A stretch of DNA of 64,000 nucleotides from Haliscomenobacter sp040403615 (GCF_040403615.1 NZ_JBBAKG010000033.1:4137-68136); one strand, 5' to 3'. Shown: positions 35,650-44,468, counted from the first letter of the stretch. Made by a program: numbers and translations. Notes: generated by a model not told the origin, from the sequence alone.

Positions 35650-38015
35650 GGAAACCGCTTCGGTTCCGCTTCACTCATCATTTTATAAACCGCCTCAAAA
35701 ACATCTTCCGGATTCGGTTTGGTGAAGTAATCGCCATCCGAGCCATACGGAGGCCGGTGTGCTTTGGCGGTGATGGTCAGCGGAGCAGAATCGAGGTACT
35801 GGTAACCGCTTTGTACTTCCAGCACTTCGCGGAGCATGAAAGCCGATGCGCCACCAGGTACGTCTTCGTCCATGAAGATGACGCGATTGGTCTTTTGTAG
35901 CGAATGGACAATGCTGTGTTGCACATCAAAAGGCAAAAGGGTTTGCACATCGATCAGTTCAACCGAGATGCCAATTTTCTCCAGCATTTTCATGCCTTCC
36001 TGGGCCACCCGTACGCAAGAGCCGTAGGTTACGATGGTAAGGTCGGTGCCTTCGTGCAGCACTTCCGGGATACCGATGGGAACGGTGAAGGTACCGAGGT
36101 TGTCGGGCAGCATTTCTTTGAGGCGGTAGCCATTGAGGCATTCCACGATGATGGCGGGATCGTCGGATTGCAGCATGGTGTTGTACATGCCAGCAGCCTG
36201 GGTCATGTTGCGGGGAGTCAGGATGTACATGCCCCGCAAGGAGTTGATCATCATGCCCATGGGCGATCCGGCATGCCAGATGCCTTCCAGGCGGTGACCC
36301 CGAGTACGGACAATGATCGGCGCAGTTTGAATGCCGTTGGTGCGGTAGCGCAGGCAAGCCACATCGTCTGAAAGAGGCTCCAGGCCGTATAAGAGATAAT
36401 CGATGTATTGAATTTCTGCAATGGGCTTCAGGCCGCGCATCGACATGCCGATGGCTTGTCCCATGATCGACCATTCGCGGATGCCCGTATCAAACACGCG
36501 CTTCTCGCCGTGCTTGGCTTGCAAGCCAGCAAAACCCTGATTGACGTCTCCGATTTTGCCTACATCTTCGCCAAAACCAAATACCCGGGGGTCATTTTGC
36601 AATAGGGCGTCAAAATTAGCATTGAGGATTTCGAAGCCGTTTTTGAGTGGGGAGTCCTCACTGTAAACAGGAGCAACCACGGGTACTTTCAGCGCCGAAT
36701 AGGGCGTTTCGCTGTACAAGTGGGTATGGTAACGCTGTTGCGCTTGTGCTTCAATGTCTTTTACCCATTTGGCCAGGGTCTGGCGGGCCAAAGAATCTTC
36801 TCCCAGGGTGCTGTACAAGATGCGCCGCGCATTTTGCAACAACTCACTGATCACAGGGGTGATCATACCTTTTTCTTCTTCTACCAGTGGGCCAACTTGG
36901 GGGTGCTGGCTTAGCAGTTGTTGGTAAATCCCTTCCAACTGTTTGCGGGTTTGGGCCGTTGGCGTAGCGTAAGCTTTCCAGGCGCGATCGCGGGCATCTT
37001 TGACCGTTTTGCGGGCTTTATCGCGAATTTGGCGAATTTCTCCGGGACTGGCGTAGCCTTCGGCAATCATCCATTGCTCCATTTGGAGGATGCAATCGTA
37101 ATCACGCTCCCATTGCAAGCGTTCTCTGGATTTGTAGCGTTCGTGAGAGCCAGAGGTGGAATGCCCCTGCGGTTGGGTCACCTCCTGAATGTGGATGAGG
37201 GCAGGTTGGTGGTTGACGCGCGCGTCTTCGATGACTTGTTGGTACAAAGCCACTAATTCCGGATAGCGCCAGGCTTTTTCGGTGTAGATGCGTACACCCG
37301 CGCCATTTTCATCGGGCTCAAAACCTGACAATACGGCGGAGATGCTGCTTTTGGTAGTTTGGTATTCCAATGGAACCGAGATGCCGTAGCCATCGTCCCA
37401 AACAGAGATCACCAGTGGCACCTGCAAAACCCCGGCAGCATTGATCACTTCCCAAAAAATCCCCTCTGAAGTACTGGCATCGCCAATGGTAGAAAAGCAG
37501 ACTTCATTGCCGTTTACAGAAAAAGCTGTCCCATTGGCCAGGGTTTCGCTTTCGCGGTATTTTTTGGAAGCAAAAGCAAAGCCCAACGCCCGAGCCATTT
37601 GGCCTGCCGTACAGGATACATCGGCAGAAACGTTGTATTGCTCCAGTTGATTGGTCCATTCACCAGTGTGCGGATGCACGATGGGTGTGGCAAAGTGGTT
37701 GTTCATTTGCCGCCCCCCCGAGTAAGGATCGTTTTCGGTATCGGCGTACAATTGCGCAAAGTAGTCTTCCAAAGTGACGATACCCAAGGCAAACATCCAG
37801 GTTTGATCCCGGTAATATCCTGCACGGTAATCGCCCTTCAAAAAGGCCTTGGCCATGGCAACTTGAGGCACCTCTTTTCCATCTCCCGTAACGGCAAATT
37901 TTGCCTTTCCGGTTAACACTTCCTTGCGCGCCATCAGGCTGACTTCGCGGCTTACACAGCAGATGCGAAAATCCTCGAGAACTTCGTCTCGATTAAATTG
38001 TACACCTGCAACCAT
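35628..38015 (-). CDS. 2-oxoacid dehydrogenase E1, fused alpha and beta subunits
   Basis: The 795-residue protein joins E1-alpha and E1-beta. The thiamine diphosphate motif begins GDASTSEGIFWEVINAAG (about residue 190) and ends near DDGYGIS; the regulatory-loop-like SHERYKSRERL follows. The beta part starts near residue 465 (FGFGEDVGKIGDVNQGFAG) and ends with LPFDVQHSIVHSLQ. It decarboxylates a branched-chain 2-oxoacid or pyruvate and passes the acyl group to E2. ATG 38015 (MVAGVQFNRDEV) is preferred to 38051. The C-terminal SMSNSQ and stop come from the terminal repeat of element A. Confidence 0.9.
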   Translation of the reverse strand: MVAGVQFNRDEVLEDFRICCVSREVSLMARKEVLTGKAKFAVTGDGKEVPQVAMAKAFLKGDYRAGYYRDQTWMFALGIVTLEDYFAQLYADTENDPYSGGRQMNNHFATPIVHPHTGEWTNQLEQYNVSADVSCTAGQMARALGFAFASKKYRESETLANGTAFSVNGNEVCFSTIGDASTSEGIFWEVINAAGVLQVPLVISVWDDGYGISVPLEYQTTKSSISAVLSGFEPDENGAGVRIYTEKAWRYPELVALYQQVIEDARVNHQPALIHIQEVTQPQGHSTSGSHERYKSRERLQWERDYDCILQMEQWMIAEGYASPGEIRQIRDKARKTVKDARDRAWKAYATPTAQTRKQLEGIYQQLLSQHPQVGPLVEEEKGMITPVISELLQNARRILYSTLGEDSLARQTLAKWVKDIEAQAQQRYHTHLYSETPYSALKVPVVAPVYSEDSPLKNGFEILNANFDALLQNDPRVFGFGEDVGKIGDVNQGFAGLQAKHGEKRVFDTGIREWSIMGQAIGMSMRGLKPIAEIQYIDYLLYGLEPLSDDVACLRYRTNGIQTAPIIVRTRGHRLEGIWHAGSPMGMMINSLRGMYILTPRNMTQAAGMYNTMLQSDDPAIIVECLNGYRLKEMLPDNLGTFTVPIGIPEVLHEGTDLTIVTYGSCVRVAQEGMKMLEKIGISVELIDVQTLLPFDVQHSIVHSLQKTNRVIFMDEDVPGGASAFMLREVLEVQSGYQYLDSAPLTITAKAHRPPYGSDGDYFTKPNPEDVFEAVYKMMSEAEPKRFPSMSNSQ

Positions 38016-38102
38016 ATGAGTCGCTTTTTTTTTCTTTAGTTCACCCACCATGTACTAGTTGGCTATGGTTTTATGCTGGTTAGCTATTGGCTAATTTCCG
38101 GG

Positions 38103-38110
38103 CAAAGATA
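38103..38110 (-). promoter_or_regulatory. -7 box for the E1 gene
   Basis: Exact TATCTTTG on the minus strand (38103-38110), about 90 nt before ATG 38015. No TTG at the expected distance; the upstream side falls in the repeat at 38118-38189. Confidence 0.35.
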
Positions 38111-38117
38111 GGAAAAA

Positions 38118-38189
38118 GAATGATGAGTTAGGAGTTAGGAGTTATGAATTAAGCCAGCGCTGTAATTTATAACTCATCACTCATCATTC
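38118..38189. repeat. Inverted repeat of TGATGAGTTA units
   Basis: The left arm (38118-38151) contains three overlapping GAGTTA-type units and the right arm (38163-38189) is its inverse with one unit fewer. It sits between the divergent -7 boxes of the E1 and DUF1573 genes. The style (short repeated words within arms) is like the TCCAATG elements but the sequence differs. Confidence 0.65.
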
Positions 38190-38262
38190 ATCACTAAACG
38201 ATCGTTAACATTTCATTTGAAATTTAACAGGAGTCGTTGCGTTTTCCTTTCATAAATCGGAC

Positions 38263-38270
38263 TAAATTTG
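38263..38270 (+). promoter_or_regulatory. -7 box for the DUF1573 gene
   Basis: Exact TAAATTTG (38263-38270), 30 bp before ATG 38300. The nearest TTG (38237-38239) is 23 nt upstream of it, slightly far. Confidence 0.4.
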
Positions 38271-38299
38271 TGAAGATTCAAAAACCAAAATCATTAGTG

Positions 38300-38728
38300 A
38301 TGAAGAAAATGTTCTTTGTAGCCGTACTGCTGATGGGTGCCGTTTTCGCTGTTCAAGCGCAAGATAAAACACCAAAGATGGTATTCGAAGCCGAAACCAT
38401 TGATTATGGAAAAATCAAAGAAGGTGCAGAACCTTACCGCGTTTTCAAATTCAAAAACATTGGCGATGCTGAGTTGATCATCACTTCTGCTCGTGGAAGC
38501 TGTGGTTGTACTGTTCCTACTTACACTGAGAAGCCAATCAAAGCTGGCGAAAGTGGCGAAATCAAGGTGCGTTACGACACAAAGCGTGTTGGTCCTTTCA
38601 CCAAAAACGTAACCGTTACTACCAACGAAAAAGAAAATACCCACTTGTTGACCATCAAGGGTGAAGTCCTGAAAGCTGAAGAGCAGCAAGGCGTTCCTAC
38701 CAAGACTGGTGGCGTGTTCAATAACTAA
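38300..38728 (+). CDS. DUF1573 domain protein, exported
   Basis: The 142-residue protein has a signal peptide (MKKMFFVAVLLMGAVFAVQA) and one DUF1573 Ig-like domain: FEAETIDYGKIKEGAEP, VFKFKNIGDAELIITSARGSCGCT, IKAGESGEIKVRYDT. The SCGCT cysteine pair is typical of the family. These periplasmic proteins are common in Bacteroidota and of unknown function. ATG 38300 follows the -7 box and opens the signal peptide; an upstream frame start at 38237 would precede the promoter box. A strong terminator follows. Confidence 0.88.
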   Translation: MKKMFFVAVLLMGAVFAVQAQDKTPKMVFEAETIDYGKIKEGAEPYRVFKFKNIGDAELIITSARGSCGCTVPTYTEKPIKAGESGEIKVRYDTKRVGPFTKNVTVTTNEKENTHLLTIKGEVLKAEEQQGVPTKTGGVFNN

Positions 38729-38784
38729 GTATTTTTTTGCGTCAAACCAAGACAAAATATTCTTCTGCGGAAGAATATTTGCCA

Positions 38785-38821
38785 AAAGCCTTTCACTTTT
38801 CGAAGTGGAAGGCTTTTTTTG
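38785..38821 (+). terminator. Rho-independent terminator after DUF1573 gene
   Basis: A 15-bp stem from AAAAGCCTTTCACTT (38785-38799) to AAGTGGAAGGCTTTT with a TTCG loop (38800-38803), one G-U pair, then extra T's to 38821. A smaller AT-rich hairpin (ATATTCTTCTGCGGAAGAATAT) lies just upstream at 38757-38778. Confidence 0.85.
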
Positions 38822-38834
38822 CTTCGGAGACCGG

Positions 38835-38979
38835 GTCGCTGAGCGTAGCCGAAGCGCCCGGTCGCTTCGGGTTTTTCTTTTTCGCTTCGCAATCCGGGCG
38901 CTTCAGGCGCTTCGGCTACGCTCAGCGACCGGATCGCGAAGCAAAAAGAAAAACCCTTGCTGAACCACTCCAGCAAGGG
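38835..38979. repeat. GGTCGCTGAGCG-type inverted repeats
   Basis: GGTCGCTGAGCGTAGCCGAA (core 38835-38859) recurs inverted at 38906-38930. Outer arms GGGTTTTTCTTTTTCGC (from 38869) and its inverse (38936-38955) add a second pairing, and CCCTTGCTG/CAGCAAGGG forms a third hairpin at 38954-38979. The rest of the 511-bp gene-free stretch up to 39239 is AT-rich and shows nothing I can name. The same core fills the islands around the GIY-YIG gene at 58.1-59.0 kb. Confidence 0.8.
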
Positions 38980-39239
38980 CCTCTAACCCAAACAAATAAA
39001 CACAAAAACTACTTTAAGATGCTGTAAAGCTACAATACTTTTTTCACGCAATCAAATATTTTATCAAAATTTTGTTCTGCGAAAGTAAATTTCGTAAAAC
39101 ATCCCATCGCATTTAGATAAATAGCTTCATTTTTATTACCATCCCTCATAGTTGCTTATCTTGTGGTATGATCGGCCAAAGGCTTATCTGTACCAAGTTG
39201 GTGCTGGATTATATCTGTTCAACAGAAACCAATAAAACC

Positions 39240-41681
39240 ATGCGTTTTCTGAAATTTATACTGCTTGCACTTTTGGGTGTAAGTTTACTCTGGGTGCTGA
39301 ATACCCACAACCCATTTGGTTCGCCACTGCCCGCCATGGGGCCCTTGCTCAATCCAGTTAGCGGATTTTGGGCAAATGCGGAAAAGAAAGGTGCATTTCC
39401 AGATTTGAAACTGTCTCTACCGGGTTTGAAATCTACGGTAACGGTGAAATTTGACGAGCGGCGAGTGCCGCACATTTTTGCCCAAAACAACGCCGATGCT
39501 TTTTTTGCCCAAGGCTACATCACAGCTTATAACCGCTTGTGGCAGATGGACATGTCGACCCGCAAGGTGGGAGGCCGTCTGGCCGAGGTAGTAGGCGAAC
39601 GCGCCCTGGAGTCAGACCTGTTGCAACGCCGCAAAGGCATTGTAAAAGCAGCGGAGGAGGCCCTCAAAGTCTGGGAAAAATCGGCGGAAGACCTGGCCAT
39701 CCTCAATGCCTATGTGGCTGGAGTAAATGCCTACATCAGTCAATTGAAACCAGCACAATACCCCCTGGAATACAAACTCCTGGGATTCAAACCTGAGCCT
39801 TGGACAATGCTGCGTTCTGTGCTGTTTTTCAAAGCGATGCAAGAAGATCTGTGTGCCCGCAACGAAGACCTGGCCGCAACCAACACCCTCAAAATCCTGG
39901 GTGAAGAACGGTTTCAAGATTTATTCCCGGAATACAACCCCAAACAATCGCCAATCATTCCCAGTGAGGTAAAGTGGAATTTCGCACCAGTAAAACCACA
40001 AATCAAACTGCCCGAAAGTTTATTGAGTGGCCTTTTTCCCGAAAAAAACCTTCCGCAACCTTATGAAGGAATCGGCAGCAACAACTGGGCAGTAAGTGGG
40101 CAAAAGACCCTGAACGGCAATCCAATTTTGTGCAACGACCCCCACCTGGGACTTACCTTGCCCTCCATCTGGTTTGAGATCCAGATGCAAAGCCCCGAAT
40201 TCAACAGTTATGGCGTGTCTTTGCCCGGTTTGCCTGGGGTAATCATAGGTTTCAATGAAAACATTGCCTGGGGGCAAACCAATGTTGGACAGGATGTACT
40301 GGATTGGTACGCCATCAAATGGGTAGACAACAAGCGCCAAAGCTACCATTTTGACGGCGGAACCCGCGAGGTAGAAACCCGCGAAGAAGTGATCAAGGTT
40401 TTGGGTAAAAAGGAGCCACTCAAAATTCAGGTCAAATACACAAATTGGGGCCCATTGGTTTTTGAAGACTCCACTTCCTCGGCTTATTATGGGTTGGCTA
40501 TGCATTGGCTGGCTTCAGATCGACCAGACAAGCGCTCGTTTTATGAAGCCAGTACCTTCATTCGCCTGATGAAGGCCAAAAACTACAATGAATATGCGGA
40601 GGCCTTAACCGGTTACGATGCACCTGCACAAAACTTCGTTTTTGCCGCCCGCGATGGCGACATTGCATTGAAAGTCAATGGCAAATTTCCCATCAAGCAA
40701 AAAGAACAAGGACGTTTTGTACAGGACGGATCACTGTCTAGCAATGCCTGGCAGGGTTTTATCCCCCGCGATCAAATTCCGCAGGTGCGCAATCCGCAGC
40801 GGGGCTTTGTTGCTTCGGCCAACCAAAACTCGGCAGACCAAACTTATCCGTACTACTATAATGGTGGCTTTGATGATTATCGGGGTCGATTCATCAACCG
40901 CAGCCTGGCGGCCATGGAGAAAATCACGGTCAAAGACTTGATGGGATTGCAAAACAACCCACACAGTTTGCAGGCTGAAGAAGCATTGCCTTTGTTTTTA
41001 AAGCTCTTGCCGCTTGATCAACTCAATGCAGAGGAAAAGGCGGTGTACCAAAAACTCAGCAAGTGGGATGGCAATTACAATTATCAAAAAACCGAGCCAG
41101 TGGTTTTCCAAACCTGGTTTGACAGTACTTACATCTACACTTTTGATGAACTCATCCAATGGCGCGATTCCGTTGAAGTGATGAATGTAGAAAGCTGGCG
41201 CTTTTTAGAGTTGCTGGAAAAAACGCCAGAACACGAGGTATTTGACTGGCAAAAAACCAAAAAAATAGAAAATGCTGCCGAGGTTTTGCTGATGACTTTC
41301 CGCAAAGCTTGTGCCCAATTCAAAAAAGCACCCGCTAAAGCCTGGCGCGAAGTCAACAACGCCTCGGTCAATCACTTGGCGCGCATTCCGGCGTTTTCGC
41401 GCAGCAACTTGCCCATCAGTGGGTATGCGCAGGCACCCAATGCAACCCGCAACAACCACGGCCCTTCCTGGCGCATGGTGGTTGAAATGGCCAAAGACGG
41501 CGTCAAAGCCTGGGGTGTTTATCCGGGGGGTACATCCGGGAATCCAGGCAGCCCATTTTATGACCACATGGTGGATCAGTGGGCCAAAGGCGAGTACAAT
41601 GAGCTGTTCTTTATGCGCAATGCGGAAGACAAACGAAAATCAACCGTAAGTGAATGGTCATTTGGCTCCATAAGTAAATAA
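39240..41681 (+). CDS. Penicillin acylase family protein (Ntn hydrolase)
   Basis: The 813-residue protein starts at MRFLKFILLALLGVSLLWVL, a signal or anchor. The proenzyme is expected to self-cleave before Ser280 in GIGSNNWAVSG, making Ser280 the N-terminal nucleophile of the beta chain. Flanking motifs DPHLGLTLPSIWFEIQ and PGLPGVIIGFNENIAWGQTN are characteristic. Family members hydrolyse penicillins, acyl-homoserine lactones or other amides; which one applies here cannot be told. The frame's earlier start at 39168 would precede the signal peptide. A small membrane protein follows 18 bp later. Confidence 0.93.
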   Translation: MRFLKFILLALLGVSLLWVLNTHNPFGSPLPAMGPLLNPVSGFWANAEKKGAFPDLKLSLPGLKSTVTVKFDERRVPHIFAQNNADAFFAQGYITAYNRLWQMDMSTRKVGGRLAEVVGERALESDLLQRRKGIVKAAEEALKVWEKSAEDLAILNAYVAGVNAYISQLKPAQYPLEYKLLGFKPEPWTMLRSVLFFKAMQEDLCARNEDLAATNTLKILGEERFQDLFPEYNPKQSPIIPSEVKWNFAPVKPQIKLPESLLSGLFPEKNLPQPYEGIGSNNWAVSGQKTLNGNPILCNDPHLGLTLPSIWFEIQMQSPEFNSYGVSLPGLPGVIIGFNENIAWGQTNVGQDVLDWYAIKWVDNKRQSYHFDGGTREVETREEVIKVLGKKEPLKIQVKYTNWGPLVFEDSTSSAYYGLAMHWLASDRPDKRSFYEASTFIRLMKAKNYNEYAEALTGYDAPAQNFVFAARDGDIALKVNGKFPIKQKEQGRFVQDGSLSSNAWQGFIPRDQIPQVRNPQRGFVASANQNSADQTYPYYYNGGFDDYRGRFINRSLAAMEKITVKDLMGLQNNPHSLQAEEALPLFLKLLPLDQLNAEEKAVYQKLSKWDGNYNYQKTEPVVFQTWFDSTYIYTFDELIQWRDSVEVMNVESWRFLELLEKTPEHEVFDWQKTKKIENAAEVLLMTFRKACAQFKKAPAKAWREVNNASVNHLARIPAFSRSNLPISGYAQAPNATRNNHGPSWRMVVEMAKDGVKAWGVYPGGTSGNPGSPFYDHMVDQWAKGEYNELFFMRNAEDKRKSTVSEWSFGSISK

Positions 41682-41699
41682 TTCAAAACAACAATCATC

Positions 41700-42047
41700 A
41701 TGCTTAAAAACATGCTTTTGATACTGGCACTAGCCGTTGCTTATTGGCTGGTGCCGATGTTTTTGCCCTGGTGGAGCGTCGCCATTCCGGCTGCTATTTT
41801 TGGTTTTCTGGCCAAAAACAACCTGCGGGCCTTTTCTATTGCATTTCTGGTTTTGGCACTGGTATGGGGTGTACCGGCACAAATGCAAAATGCGGCCAAT
41901 GCGGGATTACTCGCGGGCAAGATGGGCACCTTATTGGGTGGCCTGGGAGCCATTCAAATGGTATTGGTTACGGCAGTATTGGGGGGATTGATCGGGGGAA
42001 TTTTTGGTTTGTTGGGTTATTCCTGCAAGCAGATCACCGCACGTTGA
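41700..42047 (+). CDS. Small hydrophobic membrane protein
   Basis: The 115-residue protein has about four membrane helices with Gly-rich segments (GTLLGGLGAIQMVLVTAVLGGLIGGIFGLLGY near the C-terminus, spanning residues 74-105). No family is recognised. It starts 18 bp after the penicillin acylase homologue, suggesting a shared transcript. Confidence 0.65.
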   Translation: MLKNMLLILALAVAYWLVPMFLPWWSVAIPAAIFGFLAKNNLRAFSIAFLVLALVWGVPAQMQNAANAGLLAGKMGTLLGGLGAIQMVLVTAVLGGLIGGIFGLLGYSCKQITAR

Positions 42048-42083
42048 GTTTTTTTACTTAATTTTTAATTGCAGCTAAACCAG

Positions 42084-42116
42084 GAAGGCTTTTCTCAGTC
42101 CAAGGGAAAAGCCTTC
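42084..42116 (+). other. Hairpin directly before the start codon of the next gene
   Basis: A 13-bp stem (GAAGGCTTTTCTC, 42084-42096, with GGGAAAAGCCTTC, 42104-42116) and a 7-nt loop end two bases before ATG 42119. It looks like a terminator for the small membrane protein gene, but only two T's follow. It leaves no room for a ribosome site. Confidence 0.6.
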
Positions 42117-42118
42117 TT

Positions 42119-43414
42119 ATGAAATCTTATACTTTTTTATTCGTCTTTCTATTCACCACAATGGCGGCTTTTGGCCAGAATTTCAGTCAAGTCGACGCCG
42201 TACTCCAAAAGAACTTGCCTGTATACCGCAACAAAGTATGCGTAATGGTTCAGCAGCAAGGCAAGCCGATTTACTACCGCAGTATCGGTGGCTATGATTC
42301 GGTGTCGGTTGCGGCGGTAGCTTCGGTGAGCAAAACTTTCAGTGGAATTTTGATACTTGCTTTGGTAGACAAAGGGTTGTTGAGCCTGGATGATACGCTC
42401 GGCAAGCACTTGCCCATTTTTACCCGTTACGGCAAGGGAAGTCCTACCATTCGGCAATTGTTCTCCCACTCCAGCGGTTTTCCTGGAGATGAAACTGCCG
42501 ATTTTCTAACCAGCAAAACCAAGACGCTGGAAGAAGTAGCCAATTCAATTGCCGAAACCGTGCCTTTTGCTTACAAGCCAGGGAAAGCTTTTGCATACGG
42601 GGGAATCTCGATGCAAGTGGCCGGAAGGGTTGCAGAAGTGGTGACGGGCAAATCCTGGAACCAGGCTTTCAATGAGTACTTGGGCAGGCCCCTGGGGTTA
42701 AGCAAGACAGACTTTTGCCTCTCCAGTCCAAGCAACCCACGCATTGCTGGTGGTATATGTACTTCGCCAAAAGACATTATGATCCTGGCCGAATTCATCC
42801 TCAACAAAGGAAAATTTAAGGGCAAGCAATTGATTGGTGCCAATGTGATGGAAGAGCTTTGGAAAGATCAAACCAATAAAGCGCCACAATTGGCCTCCCC
42901 ATATCCGGATAATCCCCAAAACAACAATCCTTACCGCGCCCCGATTATCTATTATGGCATTGGTACCTGGCAGGATATCTACAATCCCAGTACCAAGTAC
43001 CAAGAACAGATCAGTGGTGCGGGTGCTTTCGGTACTTATTTTTGGGTTGATAGAGTCCGGGGAGTTACGGGCGTCGTGTTTATGTCTTCCATTTCGACCA
43101 TTACTACTCCCTTTACATTCCAACTGGTGGATGCCATACGCGAAGCGCTGAATGTGAGCACCAGTACAAAAGCGATTGTCCCACAAGAACGAATAAGGGT
43201 ATTTCCCAATCCAGCATTTAGTGGGCGCCTGTATGCCCGAACGGACAAGCAAGGGCCAGCGCTGTTGGTGAACCTTCAAGGGCGCGTTGTATCCCGATTT
43301 GAACTTCAGCAATTGAATCAGGGATTGGATGTACATACTTTGCCTACTGGCGTCTATTTTGTAAAATCAGCATTCGGCGTAGAAAGAGTTGTGCTGTTAA
43401 CCGAGGTTGATTAA
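42119..43414 (+). CDS. Serine hydrolase (beta-lactamase family) with T9SS type A sorting domain
   Basis: The 431-residue protein has a signal peptide (1-19), a beta-lactamase-like domain with SxxK at S69-VS-K72 (ASVSKTFSG), HSSGFPG, and the second Tyr site in FAYGGISMQVAG. The last 80 residues, from RIRVFPNPAFSG to FGVERVVLLTEVD, are a type A T9SS C-terminal domain, so the enzyme should reach the cell surface or medium. The start cannot be later because the signal peptide begins at this ATG, which lies two bases after a hairpin. Confidence 0.92.
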   Translation: MKSYTFLFVFLFTTMAAFGQNFSQVDAVLQKNLPVYRNKVCVMVQQQGKPIYYRSIGGYDSVSVAAVASVSKTFSGILILALVDKGLLSLDDTLGKHLPIFTRYGKGSPTIRQLFSHSSGFPGDETADFLTSKTKTLEEVANSIAETVPFAYKPGKAFAYGGISMQVAGRVAEVVTGKSWNQAFNEYLGRPLGLSKTDFCLSSPSNPRIAGGICTSPKDIMILAEFILNKGKFKGKQLIGANVMEELWKDQTNKAPQLASPYPDNPQNNNPYRAPIIYYGIGTWQDIYNPSTKYQEQISGAGAFGTYFWVDRVRGVTGVVFMSSISTITTPFTFQLVDAIREALNVSTSTKAIVPQERIRVFPNPAFSGRLYARTDKQGPALLVNLQGRVVSRFELQQLNQGLDVHTLPTGVYFVKSAFGVERVVLLTEVD

Positions 43415-43457
43415 TCACTTAAACGATCATTCCAGGAAGCTCGTCTATAAAAATAGG

Positions 43458-43491
43458 TTTTGCCCAAAAGGGAGGGCAATTTTGGGCAAAA
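43458..43491. repeat. Inverted repeat upstream of first 2TM gene
   Basis: TTTTGCCCAAAA (43458-43469) and TTTTGGGCAAAA (43480-43491) pair perfectly around a 10-nt loop, 10 bp before ATG 43502. It may be an operator or leader hairpin. Confidence 0.55.
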
Positions 43492-43501
43492 TCTATCCAT
43501 C

Positions 43502-43873
43502 ATGTGCGGACAATCACGTTATAAAGAAAGGTATCGCGAAAGCGCTGATTTTTTTGAAGGCGGCCCAAGGAATAAAAAAGAGTGGAAAGAATTTCAGCGC
43601 TACAAGCGCATGCAACAATCGCCACAAGCCAAGTTTTACAGACACCTCACCTGGTATCTGACCATTATGGGGTTCTTTCTTTTTAAAAACCACGGCAATA
43701 TTTTTAGTTTTTATCCCATCGCTTTCTTTTGGGGGGCTGGGGTAGTGATGCATTACTTCTCTGTGTTCGGGTGGCCCAACGACCAAAAAAATGAGCCTGA
43801 AGAAGTGTTGGATGAAGAAGTGCAAGAACCCATTGTCAAAAAACCAAATTGGTCGGATAAAGACTTGGTGTAA
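43502..43873 (+). CDS. 2TM domain protein
   Basis: The 123-residue protein has a charged N-terminus, two membrane helices at residues about 46-62 and 67-86 (HLTWYLTIMGFFLF, then YPIAFFWGAGVVMHYFSVFG) and a Glu-rich tail ending WSDKDLV. This matches the short 2TM family of Bacteroidota (PF13239-like), found in histidine kinases and as free proteins, function unknown. ATG 43502 follows the inverted repeat; the frame is open to 43460. A paralogue follows. Confidence 0.75.
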   Translation: MCGQSRYKERYRESADFFEGGPRNKKEWKEFQRYKRMQQSPQAKFYRHLTWYLTIMGFFLFKNHGNIFSFYPIAFFWGAGVVMHYFSVFGWPNDQKNEPEEVLDEEVQEPIVKKPNWSDKDLV

Positions 43874-43909
43874 TTCGTTATTTTTGGCAAGGGTTTCGTT
43901 CGAACTGTG

Positions 43910-43917
43910 TAAATTTG
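43910..43917 (+). promoter_or_regulatory. -7 box for second 2TM gene
   Basis: Exact TAAATTTG (43910-43917), 66 bp before ATG 43983; a TTTG lies 23 nt upstream at 43883-43886. A small hairpin (ACCG...CGGT, near 43926-43941) sits in the leader. Confidence 0.4.
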
Positions 43918-43982
43918 TACTCGTACCGCCTACTACGGTATGAATTACAAAATACCCGTGTACGCAACCTATCTAATAATTT

Positions 43983-44393
43983 ATGGGACGAAATAAAAAA
44001 AACTTGGAGCCACTTACGCCTTACGATATTGCTAGGAGAAGAGTGGAAGAAAAGAAAAAGTTTTACAGCCACCTCTCCACCTATGTGGTGATGAGTGTTT
44101 TTTTCTACCTGATCAACTATTTGAGCAATCCCACTTATTGGTGGTTTTTATGGCCGATGTTGGGATGGGGTGTAGGTTTGGCCATGCATTACGTCAAAAT
44201 TTTTGGCATTCCTGGTTTGATTGAAGAAATGACCCCGGAATGGGAAGAAAAACAAATCCAGGCCGAATTGAACAAACTGGAAAAAAGAGGGATGAACACC
44301 TCCAAGCCTGAGCAAAAGGAAGAAAAACCGTTGGAATTGAAAGAACTGGAAAAACGCAAGCGCGATTCCTGGGACGACAGCGAATTGGTTTGA
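43983..44393 (+). CDS. 2TM domain protein, paralogue
   Basis: The 136-residue protein resembles its upstream neighbour: KFYSHLSTYVVMSVFFYLINYL and WFLWPMLGWGVGLAMHYVKIFG are the two helices, and the C-terminus ends SWDDSELV, close to the neighbour's WSDKDLV. The conserved last residues suggest a shared partner or a fixed fold end. It has its own -7 box, so the pair is not simply one operon. Function unknown. Confidence 0.75.
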   Translation: MGRNKKNLEPLTPYDIARRRVEEKKKFYSHLSTYVVMSVFFYLINYLSNPTYWWFLWPMLGWGVGLAMHYVKIFGIPGLIEEMTPEWEEKQIQAELNKLEKRGMNTSKPEQKEEKPLELKELEKRKRDSWDDSELV

Positions 44394-44460
44394 ATACTTT
44401 TCAGCGTGTTTTTTCATGACGGAAGGTGTTTTTTTACTCCTGCTTAATTTTTTTTCACAC

Positions 44461-44468
44461 TATCTTTG
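44461..44468 (+). promoter_or_regulatory. -7 box for the mannosyltransferase gene
   Basis: Exact TATCTTTG (44461-44468). It lies inside the upstream open frame of the next gene, so translation must begin after about 44475. Confidence 0.45.
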
